From Cohaesibacter marisflavi (GTDB lineage Bacteria; Pseudomonadota; Alphaproteobacteria; Rhizobiales; Cohaesibacteraceae): a stretch of 64,000 bases of DNA. Shown here one piece after another: positions 45,178 through 53,958 of this stretch. The stretch lies in contig NZ_FOVR01000011.1 of the NCBI RefSeq assembly GCF_900115225.1, forward strand, positions 62,001 through 126,000, given 5' to 3'. The translations under genes and the position numbers were made by a program. Position 1 is the stretch's first letter. Each line of letters begins with the position of its first letter. The notes beneath the pieces were generated by a model. That model was not told the DNA's origin. It worked only from the letters and a program-made list of their open reading frames with translations, and did no database searches.

Positions 45178-45690
45178 TTACTGGCACTCGGCCAGAGCCT
45201 TGCGGGTTGCCGCCGTAACGCCCGAGAGGGAGTAGGTATCAACCGTCAGGGTGCCGCGAGACGAGGTGCCTTTGACGACCATGCTTGCGCCAGCGCGCAT
45301 TGCATTGACCAAACGGGCTTCTTCAGCTGCATTCTCAAGCCAGGCGCCATCGCCGGACGTATAAAGAGAGAATGTATCCGAACCGACCTGAATGGAGGTC
45401 TTGGACCCCTCTTTGTAAGGATAGCCGGTGATCACGTTCACTTCTTCGCGAACACCTTCGCGCGGGCGCGTGGTGATGAAGAAATAGACCGGATCGCGGT
45501 TCACATTCTTTGGCTCCATGTCTTTGGGTTGGCTAACCGCAAAGCACATCTTGCCACGTTGAGGATCGTTAAAAACATAAGCACCCCAATCTTGGAATTG
45601 TTCGACGCGAGTGGCCGCGCCCTGAGCATTTGCTGCAGTGGCGGAAAGTGCGAGAAGGGTGGCTGCTCCGAGGATTTTTACGCTTTTCAT
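45178..45690 (-). CDS. invasion-associated locus B (IalB) family protein
   Basis: A 170-residue exported protein: signal peptide MKSVKILGAATLLALSATAANAQG, then an IalB-type domain with the conserved segment KMCFAVSQPKDMEP, PVYFFITTRP and, late, the family's C-terminal cysteine. The family is named after a Bartonella gene for erythrocyte invasion but is widespread in free-living Rhizobiales, where its role is unknown. The ATG at 45690 has AGGTAGAG ahead; the frame is open 18 codons further upstream without support. Confidence 0.85.
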   Translation of the reverse strand: MKSVKILGAATLLALSATAANAQGAATRVEQFQDWGAYVFNDPQRGKMCFAVSQPKDMEPKNVNRDPVYFFITTRPREGVREEVNVITGYPYKEGSKTSIQVGSDTFSLYTSGDGAWLENAAEEARLVNAMRAGASMVVKGTSSRGTLTVDTYSLSGVTAATRKALAECQ

Positions 45691-45956
45691 CTCTACCTGT
45701 CGCTTTCGACTGGATGCCAACAGGAGCCTCAAGCTCCAATTCATTCATTTAACATTTACCAAAGTCAGGGTTACCAAACAGTGAAGTTGCAGCAAATTTT
45801 GATTTTTTTTGCTCGTTTGCCGTTCACTGCCCGGAATTCCGCGATTCTGATGTGATTGCAGGCAAGATTCACCGCAAATGCGGCAAGAGATAGGCAGATG
45901 CCATCTTGTCTGTTGTCTAAAGATCCTTCTTTGAAAGAAGACCTTCAGGCCATTTT

Positions 45957-46499
45957 TCAGCCCTTGAGCGCATCCGGTGTACCGGAGCGGAATCTTGGCT
46001 GGCCATGTTGATGCACACGGGTTTCGCGTGGGCCGCCAGCGCGCACCGGACGATCAGTAAAACCGCCCATGGATTGCACACGATCATACATGATGATCGC
46101 ACCCGCTGTCGCGACATTCAGGCAGAAGCGTGTCGGGATCTTGACGATGAATTCGCATTTATCCTGCATCGACTTGGTCAGGTTACCCCGCTCGGGGCCC
46201 AGAATATAGGCTGCCTTGGTCGGGTGCCTGAAACTGGGCAGATCCACGGCGTCGTCTGTCAGTTCGATGCCGACAAGGCGGCAATCCTTGGGCAGTATGA
46301 GCTCATCTTCACTGGCCCATGGATAATAGGGCAGGTGGTCGCCGCTGTTGGAGGTGTCCGTTCCCGGCTTGGCGAATGTTTTTTCCGCCGCAATCGTGAA
46401 AAAGAAGCTGGCGCCGAAGGCATGGGCCGTTCTGACCAGATTTCCGAAGTTGCCCTCTTTGGATAGCCCTTGTACGCCGACTGCGAAATATCCGCGCAT
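45957..46499 (-). CDS. TrmH/SpoU family RNA 2'-O-methyltransferase
   Basis: A 180-residue SPOUT methyltransferase. Motif 1 is GNFGNLVRTAHAFGA, motif 2 AYILGPERGNLTKSM and motif 3 IPTRFCLNVATAGAIIMYDR. These make the trefoil-knot SAM site. The small size without an extra domain fits TrmL/TrmH-like tRNA methyltransferases, but the exact nucleotide target is not determinable. I start at ATG 46499, with AGGAAAC upstream; the frame is open 48 codons further without support. The C-terminal 30 residues are basic, possibly RNA-binding. Confidence 0.88.
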   Translation of the reverse strand: MRGYFAVGVQGLSKEGNFGNLVRTAHAFGASFFFTIAAEKTFAKPGTDTSNSGDHLPYYPWASEDELILPKDCRLVGIELTDDAVDLPSFRHPTKAAYILGPERGNLTKSMQDKCEFIVKIPTRFCLNVATAGAIIMYDRVQSMGGFTDRPVRAGGPRETRVHQHGQPRFRSGTPDALKG

Positions 46500-46674
46500 T
46501 TGTTTCCTGTCTTCCGCTTTTGTTGTTCTTTGTTTTGGTGCTGCGGCTTGCTGCTCTGGTAAGGTATCAGCGCAATGGCCACAGATGCGCCTTTCTAGAC
46601 CAGAACGCGCCAAAAGGGAACCATCTGGCTTTTCACAGCGCAAAAGCTCGGCGATGAGCTAGACAAAAAGCGCA

Positions 46675-47835
46675 GTGATAAAATTTCGGGTTGATAAAAT
46701 TTTTTCTGAAACCCTATCATTTGAAGATCATTCTTTCGGCCCCGTTGGCGGGCAAATTTATTGCAAATGGACTAGTCTCTTGAAACACCTATATCTGGCT
46801 GGCCTTGTCGCCTGCGCGTTTGCGGTCTTTATGGCCTCTTGCCCTTCATCCATGGCGCGCGAAGATCTCGTGGTTCAGTATCTGAGGGCGGAAAATGGCT
46901 CTGATCTTGGCCTCTTCACGGTTAAAAAGGTCAATCTGGAAGCCCATGGGGACAGAAGTGATGAATATATCGTCTCCTTCAGGGGCTCGCTATATTGCGG
47001 GACCGCAGGCTGTTCCCATGAAGTCTTGCAGGTTCGCGACAGGAAGGTGACCAAGCTTTTGGACATTGTCACCCATTCGATAGACCCGATTGAGGATCAA
47101 TCTCGGAATGGCATGAAAGGGCTGATGCTTGGTGGCAGCAGGGGCGACGCGATCTGGGCGTTTGATGGCCAGGAATATCAGCATGTTAAAAATCTAAGTG
47201 AGCAGCAGCAGGCCTCCGCTCCTTCCCCTACTCCTTCAGCCCCTGCATCGGGCTGGGGCGCGCAACCCGACACCCGACCAAGTCCGCCCCCGAACGTGCG
47301 GGAAATCCAGTCAGCGCTCAACTATCTGGGCTTCTGTGTCGGGCCGGTCGACGGAATTATGGGCCGCAAGACGCGTGATGCCATTGCGTCCTTCAAGCGT
47401 AACCGGCGGGAATGGACAGCCAAAAACGAGACCTCGAGTATGATGACGGATCAGTTTGTCAGGGTGCTGCGCAAAGCTCGGGCCGAACAAGGGGCAGGCT
47501 CCGATCGATGCGCCGCTATGGCTCGGGCTGTTCGGCCCAAAATACCCGGGAGCTATCTCAATGAAAAAATTTATCAAAATAGTGAGGTGGATACACTTCT
47601 GTATTTGATGGGGAACGGCGAATTCAAGTTGAGCGTGATGCAATATAAGCCTTTGGGCACGCCGGGGCGCTATGTAATTTTGGTTTCGGGTGTTTACTCG
47701 GTCAGAGGGAGAGACGTTATTCTTCATGTGCAACGCTCGGATCCTCCCGGAGCCCCCAATAGAAGTGTTTTCGTGCTAACCCGGGATGGCAAAGCCCTGA
47801 TTAATGAAGGGGTTGTTTACTACAAACAGCGCTAG
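46675..47835 (+). CDS. exported protein with peptidoglycan-binding domain
   Basis: A 386-residue protein. A hydrophobic segment around residues 36-60 (LLKHLYLAGLVACAFAVFMASC) is a signal or membrane anchor, so the real start may be later than the GTG at 46675, for example a TTG near residue 36. An N-terminal unknown domain with two Cys (LYCGTAGCSHEV) spans about 65-175. A Pro/Ser-rich linker (about 178-212) follows. A PG_binding_1 domain (about 213-268, IQSALNYLGFCVGPVDGIMGRKTRDAIASFK) and a C-terminal beta-rich domain complete it. I cannot name a function; cell-wall association in the periplasm is inferred. Confidence 0.75.
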   Translation: MIKFRVDKIFSETLSFEDHSFGPVGGQIYCKWTSLLKHLYLAGLVACAFAVFMASCPSSMAREDLVVQYLRAENGSDLGLFTVKKVNLEAHGDRSDEYIVSFRGSLYCGTAGCSHEVLQVRDRKVTKLLDIVTHSIDPIEDQSRNGMKGLMLGGSRGDAIWAFDGQEYQHVKNLSEQQQASAPSPTPSAPASGWGAQPDTRPSPPPNVREIQSALNYLGFCVGPVDGIMGRKTRDAIASFKRNRREWTAKNETSSMMTDQFVRVLRKARAEQGAGSDRCAAMARAVRPKIPGSYLNEKIYQNSEVDTLLYLMGNGEFKLSVMQYKPLGTPGRYVILVSGVYSVRGRDVILHVQRSDPPGAPNRSVFVLTRDGKALINEGVVYYKQR

Positions 47836-47943
47836 ATTTTACTTTGCCTGCCGCCTTTTGTCTTATTGCGCGCGTTTGCATCTTTGTGACGCCGTTTTCT
47901 CATGCTAGGGCTATGAGGATGGTTGCAGAAGGGGGAACCGAGT

Positions 47944-48918
47944 ATGCGGGCAATTGTGTGCGATGCCTTTGAAGGCGTTGATAATCTCAAGCTGGTTGAC
48001 ATGAAGAAACCTTCTGCCGGGCCGGGGGAGGTTTTGATCCGGGTGAAGGCGGCCGCGCTTAATTTCTTCGACACATTGATTTTGCACAACAAATATCAGT
48101 TTACACCTGAGCTGCCTTTTTCTCCTGCTGGGGAGATTGCCGGTATTATCGAGGCGGTTGGGGAAGGAGTGGACCCGCACCGCGTTGGTGAAAAGGCAAT
48201 TGCCTATATCCGTTGGGGTGGCGCGCGCGACTATGTCGTTGTCCAGCAGGATGAAGCGATCACGATGCCGTCCAAACTCGGCTTTGAGCATGCCGCCGGC
48301 CTGATGATTACCTATGGCACCACCATTTATGGCCTTCGTAGTCGCGCCCGCATGCAGCCGGGGGAAACCCTTGCCGTGCTTGGGGCCGCCGGGGGCGTCG
48401 GGCTTGCTGCAGTGGAAATCGGCAAGTTGATGGGCGCACGGGTCATCGCCTGTGCGTCATCGGATGAGAAGCTTCAGCTTTGCAAGGCCCATGGCGCAGA
48501 TGACCTTCTCAATTACAAGACAGATGACCTTAAGGAGGCGCTGAAAGACATGACCTACGGCCATGGTGTCGATGTGGTCTATGATCCGGTTGGTGGCGAT
48601 CTGTCCGAAGCGGCGCTCAGAGCTACGGGCTGGTATGGGCGGTTTCTGGTTATCGGTTTTGCGTCGGGCGCCATCCCCAAAATGCCGCTCAATCTGGTGA
48701 TGCTGAAGGGCGTGGACCTGCTTGGGGTCTTTTGGGGAGAGGCGATCGGGCGGGAGCCCGCTGATCATGCGGAGAATATGAAGCAGATCATGGCCTGGGT
48801 CGCCAGCGGTCAGCTCAAGCCATATATTGATCGCCGTTATCCTCTTGAAGAAACGCCAGAGGCGATTAAGGCCATTGCCAACAGAGAAGCCAAGGGCAAG
48901 GTGGTGATTACGCTTTAG
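47944..48918 (+). CDS. NADPH:quinone oxidoreductase-like zinc-free MDR protein
   Basis: A 324-residue medium-chain dehydrogenase/reductase of the quinone-oxidoreductase group. The N-terminal GroES-like domain (about 1-120) lacks the catalytic zinc cysteines. The nucleotide-binding GAAGGVGLAAVEIGKLMGA follows (about 146-163), and YDPVGG is typical. These enzymes reduce quinones or enoyl compounds with NADPH. A GAAGGGGG site precedes the ATG. It converges on the DUF1232 gene. Confidence 0.9.
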   Translation: MRAIVCDAFEGVDNLKLVDMKKPSAGPGEVLIRVKAAALNFFDTLILHNKYQFTPELPFSPAGEIAGIIEAVGEGVDPHRVGEKAIAYIRWGGARDYVVVQQDEAITMPSKLGFEHAAGLMITYGTTIYGLRSRARMQPGETLAVLGAAGGVGLAAVEIGKLMGARVIACASSDEKLQLCKAHGADDLLNYKTDDLKEALKDMTYGHGVDVVYDPVGGDLSEAALRATGWYGRFLVIGFASGAIPKMPLNLVMLKGVDLLGVFWGEAIGREPADHAENMKQIMAWVASGQLKPYIDRRYPLEETPEAIKAIANREAKGKVVITL

Positions 48919-48943
48919 GTTGAGTGGTCAAGAGAGGTTTTGG

Positions 48944-49369
48944 CTAGCGCTCTACATGCACATCATGCTCGGCCATGGCCTGTTTGGCACGCAGCCGGTG
49001 TTTATCGGTGATGTTGCCGTGTACGGTCTTGATGACATAGGTCAGCAGCGCGATGTCGTCGGCAAAGCCGAGGCCGAAAATCATGTCGGGGATGGCATCC
49101 AGTGGCAAGACGAAATAAGCAAGGGCCCCGATCAGCGTCAGGCGTACCTTGACCGGCGTTTCGGGATCAAAAGCACAATAATAGGCGGCGACCACATCCT
49201 CGATGATGGGCATCTGCTTGGCTGCTTTTCTGACCACAGACCAGAATTTCTTGCGTACATTGGCAGCCTTTTTGGCCATGGAAGAATCGCGATGGCCCTG
49301 CTCATCCTCGGCTGCTTTCTCTGGCGGAAGCAGTTCGATTTCGTCTTCGGAATAGTGTTTATCAGCCAT
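48944..49369 (-). CDS. DUF1232 (YkvA-like) membrane protein
   Basis: A 141-residue protein whose central segment, about 70-125, matches DUF1232: LTLIGALAYFVLPLDAIPDMIFGLGFADDIALL. One or two membrane helices are likely. The first 50 residues are polar. The function is unknown. ATG 49369 follows GGGGAAGGA; the frame stays open 55 codons upstream without support, which region instead belongs to the RNA array terminator. Confidence 0.85.
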   Translation of the reverse strand: MADKHYSEDEIELLPPEKAAEDEQGHRDSSMAKKAANVRKKFWSVVRKAAKQMPIIEDVVAAYYCAFDPETPVKVRLTLIGALAYFVLPLDAIPDMIFGLGFADDIALLTYVIKTVHGNITDKHRLRAKQAMAEHDVHVER

Positions 49370-49484
49370 TTGTCCTTCCCCAGAATGTCTTGCCTTCTTG
49401 ATATGGGGCAAAATATGCGGAAAGCAAGCTGCGTGCGACGGGAATGTCGGATGGCTTTGGGGATTGTCGAAGGAAGGCAGATAA

Positions 49485-49519
49485 CAAAAACCCTCCGGGG
49501 GAGGAGGTCCGGAGGGCTT
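49485..49519 (-). terminator. terminator hairpin of the DUF1127-sRNA unit (hairpin A)
   Basis: On the minus strand CCCTCCGG and CCGGAGGG pair perfectly around the loop ACCTCCTCCC, followed by TTTTTG. It is at once the third CCUCCUCCC hairpin and an intrinsic terminator. Confidence 0.85.
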
Positions 49520-49640
49520 TGTTAGGAGATTCAAAACTGGGAGGAGGTAGTTTTGAATCGATCAGGCTTTGGGAGGAGGAAAAGCCTGAATTCCTTGAAA
49601 CTCGTGGCTTTCGCTTGGACATTTCTGTCAGCGAAAGACT
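49485..49640 (-). ncRNA. tandem CCUCCUCCC-loop small RNA array (CcsR/cuckoo type)
   Basis: Just after the DUF1127 stop lies a hairpin (CTTTCGCT with AGCGAAAG, 49608-49637). Three consecutive hairpins follow with unrelated, perfect stems but the same loop. C: 9-bp stem at 49562-49589, loop UCCUCCUCCC. B: 11-bp stem at 49528-49559, loop ACCUCCUCCC. A: 8-bp stem at 49491-49516, loop ACCUCCUCCC, which is also the terminator. The loop is complementary to Shine-Dalgarno sequences. In Rhodobacter sphaeroides, four CcsR RNAs with this motif are cotranscribed with and cut from the transcript of a DUF1127 gene (CcaF1) under stress sigma factors; a wider 'cuckoo' family is described in alphaproteobacteria. 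Here the identification is by structure and context. Confidence 0.85.
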
Positions 49641-49642
49641 TT

Positions 49643-49798
49643 TTATTTTGCAGTAGCAGCTTCACGTGCGATTTCGGTGATGTCGCCGCGGGAAATTCCC
49701 AGTTCGCCCAGATCGCGATTGCTCAGGCGGGCAAGTTCATCAACCGTGTCACGGTAGTTGCGCCACTGGCGATAGTTTTCAACAACAGTATTGATCAT
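49643..49798 (-). CDS. DUF1127 mini-protein (CcaF1-like)
   Basis: A 51-residue protein not visible to usual length cut-offs: MINTVVENYRQWRNYR, then TVDELARLSNRDLGELG and ISRGDITEIAREAATAK. The arginine-rich helix followed by LxxLsxrdLxdlGIsRxdI is the DUF1127 signature. AAAGGA lies 9 bases before ATG 49798; an ATG three codons earlier (49807) sits too close to it. The R. sphaeroides homologue CcaF1 is reported to bind RNA and affect maturation of the small RNAs encoded with it. Here the gene leads directly into three CCUCCUCCC hairpins, so the same pairing is likely. Confidence 0.9.
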   Translation of the reverse strand: MINTVVENYRQWRNYRDTVDELARLSNRDLGELGISRGDITEIAREAATAK

Positions 49799-49897
49799 CG
49801 GTGTCATTCCTTTGTTGCTATGTGGCTGTTTATCTTCAACTGCGTTTCAGAAGCGTTTACTTGATTTTGTCTTTCGAACTCGTCATCGCTTCCTTGA

Positions 49898-49916
49898 CCA
49901 TGAATATAGTTCATGG
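49898..49916. promoter_or_regulatory. inverted repeat, candidate operator
   Basis: CCATGAA-TATAG-TTCATGG, a perfect 7-bp inverted repeat with five-base centre, about 100 bases before the DUF1127 start. On the minus strand its centre reads CTATAT, the alphaproteobacterial -10 consensus, so a bound protein could cover the promoter. Confidence 0.45.
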
Positions 49917-50182
49917 CTCTCGATTTTACATCGCACAAAATTGCATGGCTGTTTTGTTGGCATTGCATTTGTGGTGGTGATTATTTTTTAGGCAGACTAT
50001 TTTTGCATATCTACATGGGTTTTGTCTTTGAAAACAGATATTTAAAAATTTTTCCAATTGCTTGATAGACGCTAAATATCAAACTTTTTGGTTCAAGAAT
50101 TTCTTTCAGACTTGATGTCAAGCAGTGGATACGTGTTTTTACGCTGGGTTTTCTCCTTGTTTGGGGCGTCGTGCAGCCATGG

Positions 50183-50213
50183 AAAAAGCCCGAAGCGATT
50201 GCTCCGGGCTTTG
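50183..50213 (-). terminator. intrinsic terminator of purH
   Basis: On the minus strand GCCCGGAGC and GCTTCGGGC pair (one mismatch, four-base loop) and five Ts follow, 42 bases after the purH stop. Confidence 0.82.
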
Positions 50214-50254
50214 TATATTGGACAGGCTTTCGCCTTTTTCTGGCGAAGTGTTCC

Positions 50255-51868
50255 CTAGTGCCGGAAATGGCGCATGCCGGTCATGACCATGGCAAGGCCG
50301 GCTTCGTTGGCCGCATCGATGACTTCCTGATCGCGCATGGAGCCGCCTGGTTGGATAACGGCAGTTGCTCCGGCTTCGGCGGCTGTCAGAAGACCATCGG
50401 CGAAGGGGAAGAAAGCATCGGAGGCCACGACGCATCCCTTTGTGAGTGGTTCGGTCATGCCTGCGGCTTCGGCTGCGTCTTCAGCTTTGCGGGCTGCGAT
50501 GCGGGCAGAATCCACGCGGCTCATCTGACCAGCACCGATACCGACGGTCGCGCCGTCTTTCACATAGATGATGGCGTTGGATTTGACATGCTTGCAAACC
50601 TGGAAGGCGAATTTGAGGTCGGCCATTTCCTGCTCGGAAGGCTGGCGCTCGGTGGCTACCTTCAGGTCAATATCGGCAATGTTGCCGTTGTCCCGGTTCT
50701 GTACCAAGAGACCGCCGGAAACGGACTTGACGGTCACGCCTTCTTCGCGTGGGTCGGCAAGGCCACCTGTGAGCAGCAGGCGCAGGTTCTTCTTCTTGGA
50801 GACAAGCGCCTTGGCGCCTTCCGTTGCATCGGGGGCGATGATCACTTCAACGAAGATCTTTGTGATTTCTTCTGCGACAGCTTCATCCAGTGTGCCGTTC
50901 AGTGCCACGATACCGCCAAATGCGGAAACCGGATCACAGGCCAGCGCCTTGACATAGGCATCCTTGAGCGTGGCGCCCATGGCGACCCCGCATGGGTTGG
51001 CATGTTTGATGATGGCAACGGCCGGAGAGACGGCCGGATCGAACTCGCAGACCAGTTCGAAGGCGGCGTCGGTGTCATTGATGTTGTTGTAGGAAAGCTG
51101 CTTGCCCTGAACCTGGGTTGCGGTGGCAACGCCGGGACGGGAAGAGGCGGTCTTGTAGAAGCCTGCTTTCTGGTGCGGGTTTTCGCCGTAGCGCATCACT
51201 TCAGCCAGTTCACCACCAAAGGCGCGGAAGGTTGGCGATTCGATTTCCAGTTCAGCGGCAAACCAGCCAGAGATGGCTGCATCGTAAGCGGCGGTGCGGG
51301 CATAGGCCTTGGCGGCAAATTTCTTGCGCACGTCATAGCTGATGCCACCCTTTTCCTCGATCTGGGCGAGGATCTCGGCATAGTCGGCTGGATCAACCAA
51401 GGTGGTGACGAAAGCGTGGTTCTTTGCCGCAGCGCGGATCATGGCCGGGCCGCCGATGTCGATATTTTCAACAGTGGTGGCATAGTCGGCGCCCTTGAGG
51501 ATGGTTTCCTCGAAGGGATAGAGGTTGACCACCAGCAGGTCGATTTCCAGAATGCCATGCTCTTTCATTGCTGCGCTGTGGGCTTCAACCGAACGGGCGC
51601 CCAGAAGACCGCCATGCACGCGGGGATGCAGGGTCTTGACGCGGCCATCCATGATTTCCGGGAATTCGGTAACCTCGGAGATGTCTTTGACCGGAATGCC
51701 AGCATCGGCAATGGCCTTGCAGGTGCCGCCGGTCGAGACAAGCTCGACGCCTTTGTCGGCGAGGGCCTTGGCAAAGTCGACAATACCGGTTTTATCAGAA
51801 ACGGAGATGAGAGCGCGCTTGACGGAAACAACTTCCGGCGCGGAAACAGAAAGAGGAGCTACGGACAT
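50255..51868 (-). CDS. purH: bifunctional AICAR formyltransferase / IMP cyclohydrolase
   Basis: A 537-residue PurH for the last two steps of IMP synthesis. The N-terminal MGS-like cyclohydrolase domain (about 15-160) shows [27 protein letters not shown] and [10 protein letters not shown]. The formyltransferase domain carries the catalytic KHANPCG. The C-terminus ends GMRHFRH, as usual. It lies downstream of the heparinase-like gene on the same strand; rsmB, heparinase and purH are neighbours in many Rhizobiales. Confidence 0.97.
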   Translation of the reverse strand: MSVAPLSVSAPEVVSVKRALISVSDKTGIVDFAKALADKGVELVSTGGTCKAIADAGIPVKDISEVTEFPEIMDGRVKTLHPRVHGGLLGARSVEAHSAAMKEHGILEIDLLVVNLYPFEETILKGADYATTVENIDIGGPAMIRAAAKNHAFVTTLVDPADYAEILAQIEEKGGISYDVRKKFAAKAYARTAAYDAAISGWFAAELEIESPTFRAFGGELAEVMRYGENPHQKAGFYKTASSRPGVATATQVQGKQLSYNNINDTDAAFELVCEFDPAVSPAVAIIKHANPCGVAMGATLKDAYVKALACDPVSAFGGIVALNGTLDEAVAEEITKIFVEVIIAPDATEGAKALVSKKKNLRLLLTGGLADPREEGVTVKSVSGGLLVQNRDNGNIADIDLKVATERQPSEQEMADLKFAFQVCKHVKSNAIIYVKDGATVGIGAGQMSRVDSARIAARKAEDAAEAAGMTEPLTKGCVVASDAFFPFADGLLTAAEAGATAVIQPGGSMRDQEVIDAANEAGLAMVMTGMRHFRH

Positions 51869-51999
51869 CGGTTATCCTGCTGCGTTTGATATGGGAAATT
51901 TCGCCAATGCGATAGCACATATCAGCTTTGAGGGAAACAATCCATTTAGCACAAAACGGCATCATTGTGTTGCCTTTTTGGCATCAAATGAACGGTGTC

Positions 52000-53808
52000 C
52001 TAGAGAGGAGCAATCGCGACGCGCTCAAAGAACCAGTTGACGGTCGGTACATGGCTGGCATGGCCATAAATGACGAGCTGTGTGGTCGGGCGGATGCCGT
52101 GAATATCGGAAAGATAGACACTCTCTTCGATGCCGGGATCGATTTCCTGGCAAACGAATTTCCAGATCTCGCCGTTGGCAAGCCCCAGATAGGCGACGTC
52201 CCTGTCTTCGGAGAATTCCACCTGTACCGATGGATGAAGATGGAAGCGGATGGCGTAGCTGTCCTGTCCCTTGGTGATGCCTTTGCCTATGGCATCCATT
52301 TCATCGCGCCCATCCAGACGGCGTCCATCGATGGCCAGCCAAATCTGGCGCGTGTGCCGAATGCCGAATTTCGAGCCATAGGCATCGTGGCTGGCATGGA
52401 TCGTTTCCTGCCCACGTTCAAGAAAACGCTCATATCTGACATGGCTATCCCCACAAATCAGCGGGCGGCCATCCAGGTCAAAGCTCCTTGGGGCGATCTT
52501 GCAAGTCGAATGGTCCTGCACGATGAGGGTGGAATGCGCTGCCGTGCTGCGGGCCAATTCGCGCCAGCCTTCATGTTGTGGCGCAGGGGTGCCGCAGTTG
52601 ACCACCATGGGAGCCGTGCCGGAGCAGATTTCAAAGGACAGCGCGCCTGCATGGGCCAGTGTGGATTGCTCGGTCGGCGGCGGGGCGCCGGTATCCATGA
52701 TGAGAATCGACTGGCCTGCTTCCATGCGCTGATAGCCCGAGAAGGAGGCATCCGAGACGGGGGTGCCGCGGGTGTCATCATAGGCCAGAATGGTGGCCAG
52801 AGAATCCGCCGGTGTAGCGCCGGTGCCATTGAAATGGGCAAAACTGCCATTGGGGTGGCGGAAAAAGCGCAGCATGGGCATCATGCGTTCGATGGCTAGA
52901 TTCATGCCTTCGGGCGGCACCATGTCGCGGGACATGAAGGTCTGGCGCAAAGGCAGCAGCTCCAGCAGGATGGACACGATGGCCAGCGGGTTGCGCGAAA
53001 CATGGCCGCCATCCGGCAGGATTTGGTCGTTGAGCTCATGGACCAACCGCTTGGAAACGGAGCGCACGAGGCGCTCCTTATCCGAAAAGCAAAGCCAACC
53101 AGCCAGCTCGGCAATCAGAAGAAGCAACCTGTCGAGATTGTTGGGCATACCCGAGTATGTCGCACGCAAATACCGCACCTGTAGATAAAGCGCGCGCAAG
53201 AAGGCGCGATAGAAGACATGGTCTGCATCCTGAAGGATTAAGGGCGAATTGTTAAGCCATGCCAGCACCCTGTTTGCCACCACGGGAGCGGCCCATGCTT
53301 CATAATCCAGTTTGCCGGAATTCTTGATCCAGTCTTCTACCAAGGCTCGGGCATTCGAGCGCGGCAGGGTGGCATTGGAGGCGCGCAGATGGCGCAGCCA
53401 GCGGAAGCCATGCAGCTCGCGCGCCCATTCCTTGCTAGGGGCGGCATGCACAAATGGGGAGTGGCCCTGACAATTTTCCACCTGACCGGCAAAAATGAAA
53501 AGACCCGAATAGATATCCTCTGCGATGGTCGGATCAGAGGTACGCAAATCTTGCGGCGCAATGAGCAACCGGTCCGGGCAGCGCGGAACATAACGCGTGT
53601 TGCAGGCTGGCCGCCTAACCGGGATGCGCTTGGCACGGCGCAAAAGAGTCGCCATGGAGATTCGCAGTTTTTGCCAGTTTTGTGACACGCAATAGTCGTC
53701 CGTGTTAAGGGCTCCCTTCAAGCAGGGCTTCTGTGAAAGGGAGCTGATGGCCAGGATTGGTACGGGCTTCAAACCATTTGGGTCTTTGCCGCGCGTCATC
53801 CGATTCAT
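52000..53808 (-). CDS. heparinase II/III family protein
   Basis: A 602-residue protein with an alpha-toroid-like N-terminal half (about 60-330) and a beta-sandwich heparinase II/III domain (about 340-590). Segments such as MDTGAPPPTEQS, HAGALSFEICSG, STAAHSTLIVQD and RFHLHPSVQVE are typical of the Rhizobiales heparinase-like protein beside rsmB. The family includes glycosaminoglycan and alginate lyases, but the natural substrate of this cytoplasmic, signal-less subgroup is unknown. The first 50 residues are poorly supported; a start at ATG 53655 (MATLLRRAK) is a good alternative. Confidence 0.85.
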   Translation of the reverse strand: MNRMTRGKDPNGLKPVPILAISSLSQKPCLKGALNTDDYCVSQNWQKLRISMATLLRRAKRIPVRRPACNTRYVPRCPDRLLIAPQDLRTSDPTIAEDIYSGLFIFAGQVENCQGHSPFVHAAPSKEWARELHGFRWLRHLRASNATLPRSNARALVEDWIKNSGKLDYEAWAAPVVANRVLAWLNNSPLILQDADHVFYRAFLRALYLQVRYLRATYSGMPNNLDRLLLLIAELAGWLCFSDKERLVRSVSKRLVHELNDQILPDGGHVSRNPLAIVSILLELLPLRQTFMSRDMVPPEGMNLAIERMMPMLRFFRHPNGSFAHFNGTGATPADSLATILAYDDTRGTPVSDASFSGYQRMEAGQSILIMDTGAPPPTEQSTLAHAGALSFEICSGTAPMVVNCGTPAPQHEGWRELARSTAAHSTLIVQDHSTCKIAPRSFDLDGRPLICGDSHVRYERFLERGQETIHASHDAYGSKFGIRHTRQIWLAIDGRRLDGRDEMDAIGKGITKGQDSYAIRFHLHPSVQVEFSEDRDVAYLGLANGEIWKFVCQEIDPGIEESVYLSDIHGIRPTTQLVIYGHASHVPTVNWFFERVAIAPL

Positions 53809-53958
53809 GAATGGTCCAAGCGCTCAGTCATCCGATCATGGCGAATCACCGGATGCAGGCGCTTTTTGGTAATCGATTGGTTACAATTTTATCAAGCTAT
53901 GGTTAACAAGGTCTATCTGAGTCCATTTGGTCCCGATTTACACAAAGCTTTGTCAAGG

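Larger units (their letters stand above)
49799..50254. promoter_or_regulatory. AT-rich upstream region of the DUF1127-sRNA unit
   Basis: About 450 AT-rich bases between the purH end and the DUF1127 gene, both on the minus strand. It must contain the promoter of the DUF1127-RNA unit. Two symmetric sites are seen (49898-49916 and 50111-50122). I could not place a convincing -35/-10 pair or an RpoH box. Confidence 0.5.

Noticed and set aside
49491-49589. Short repeat array resembling CRISPR
   Set aside because: GGGAGGAGG recurs three times at about 30-40 base intervals, but each copy is the loop of its own hairpin and there are no uniform spacers, long repeats or cas genes.
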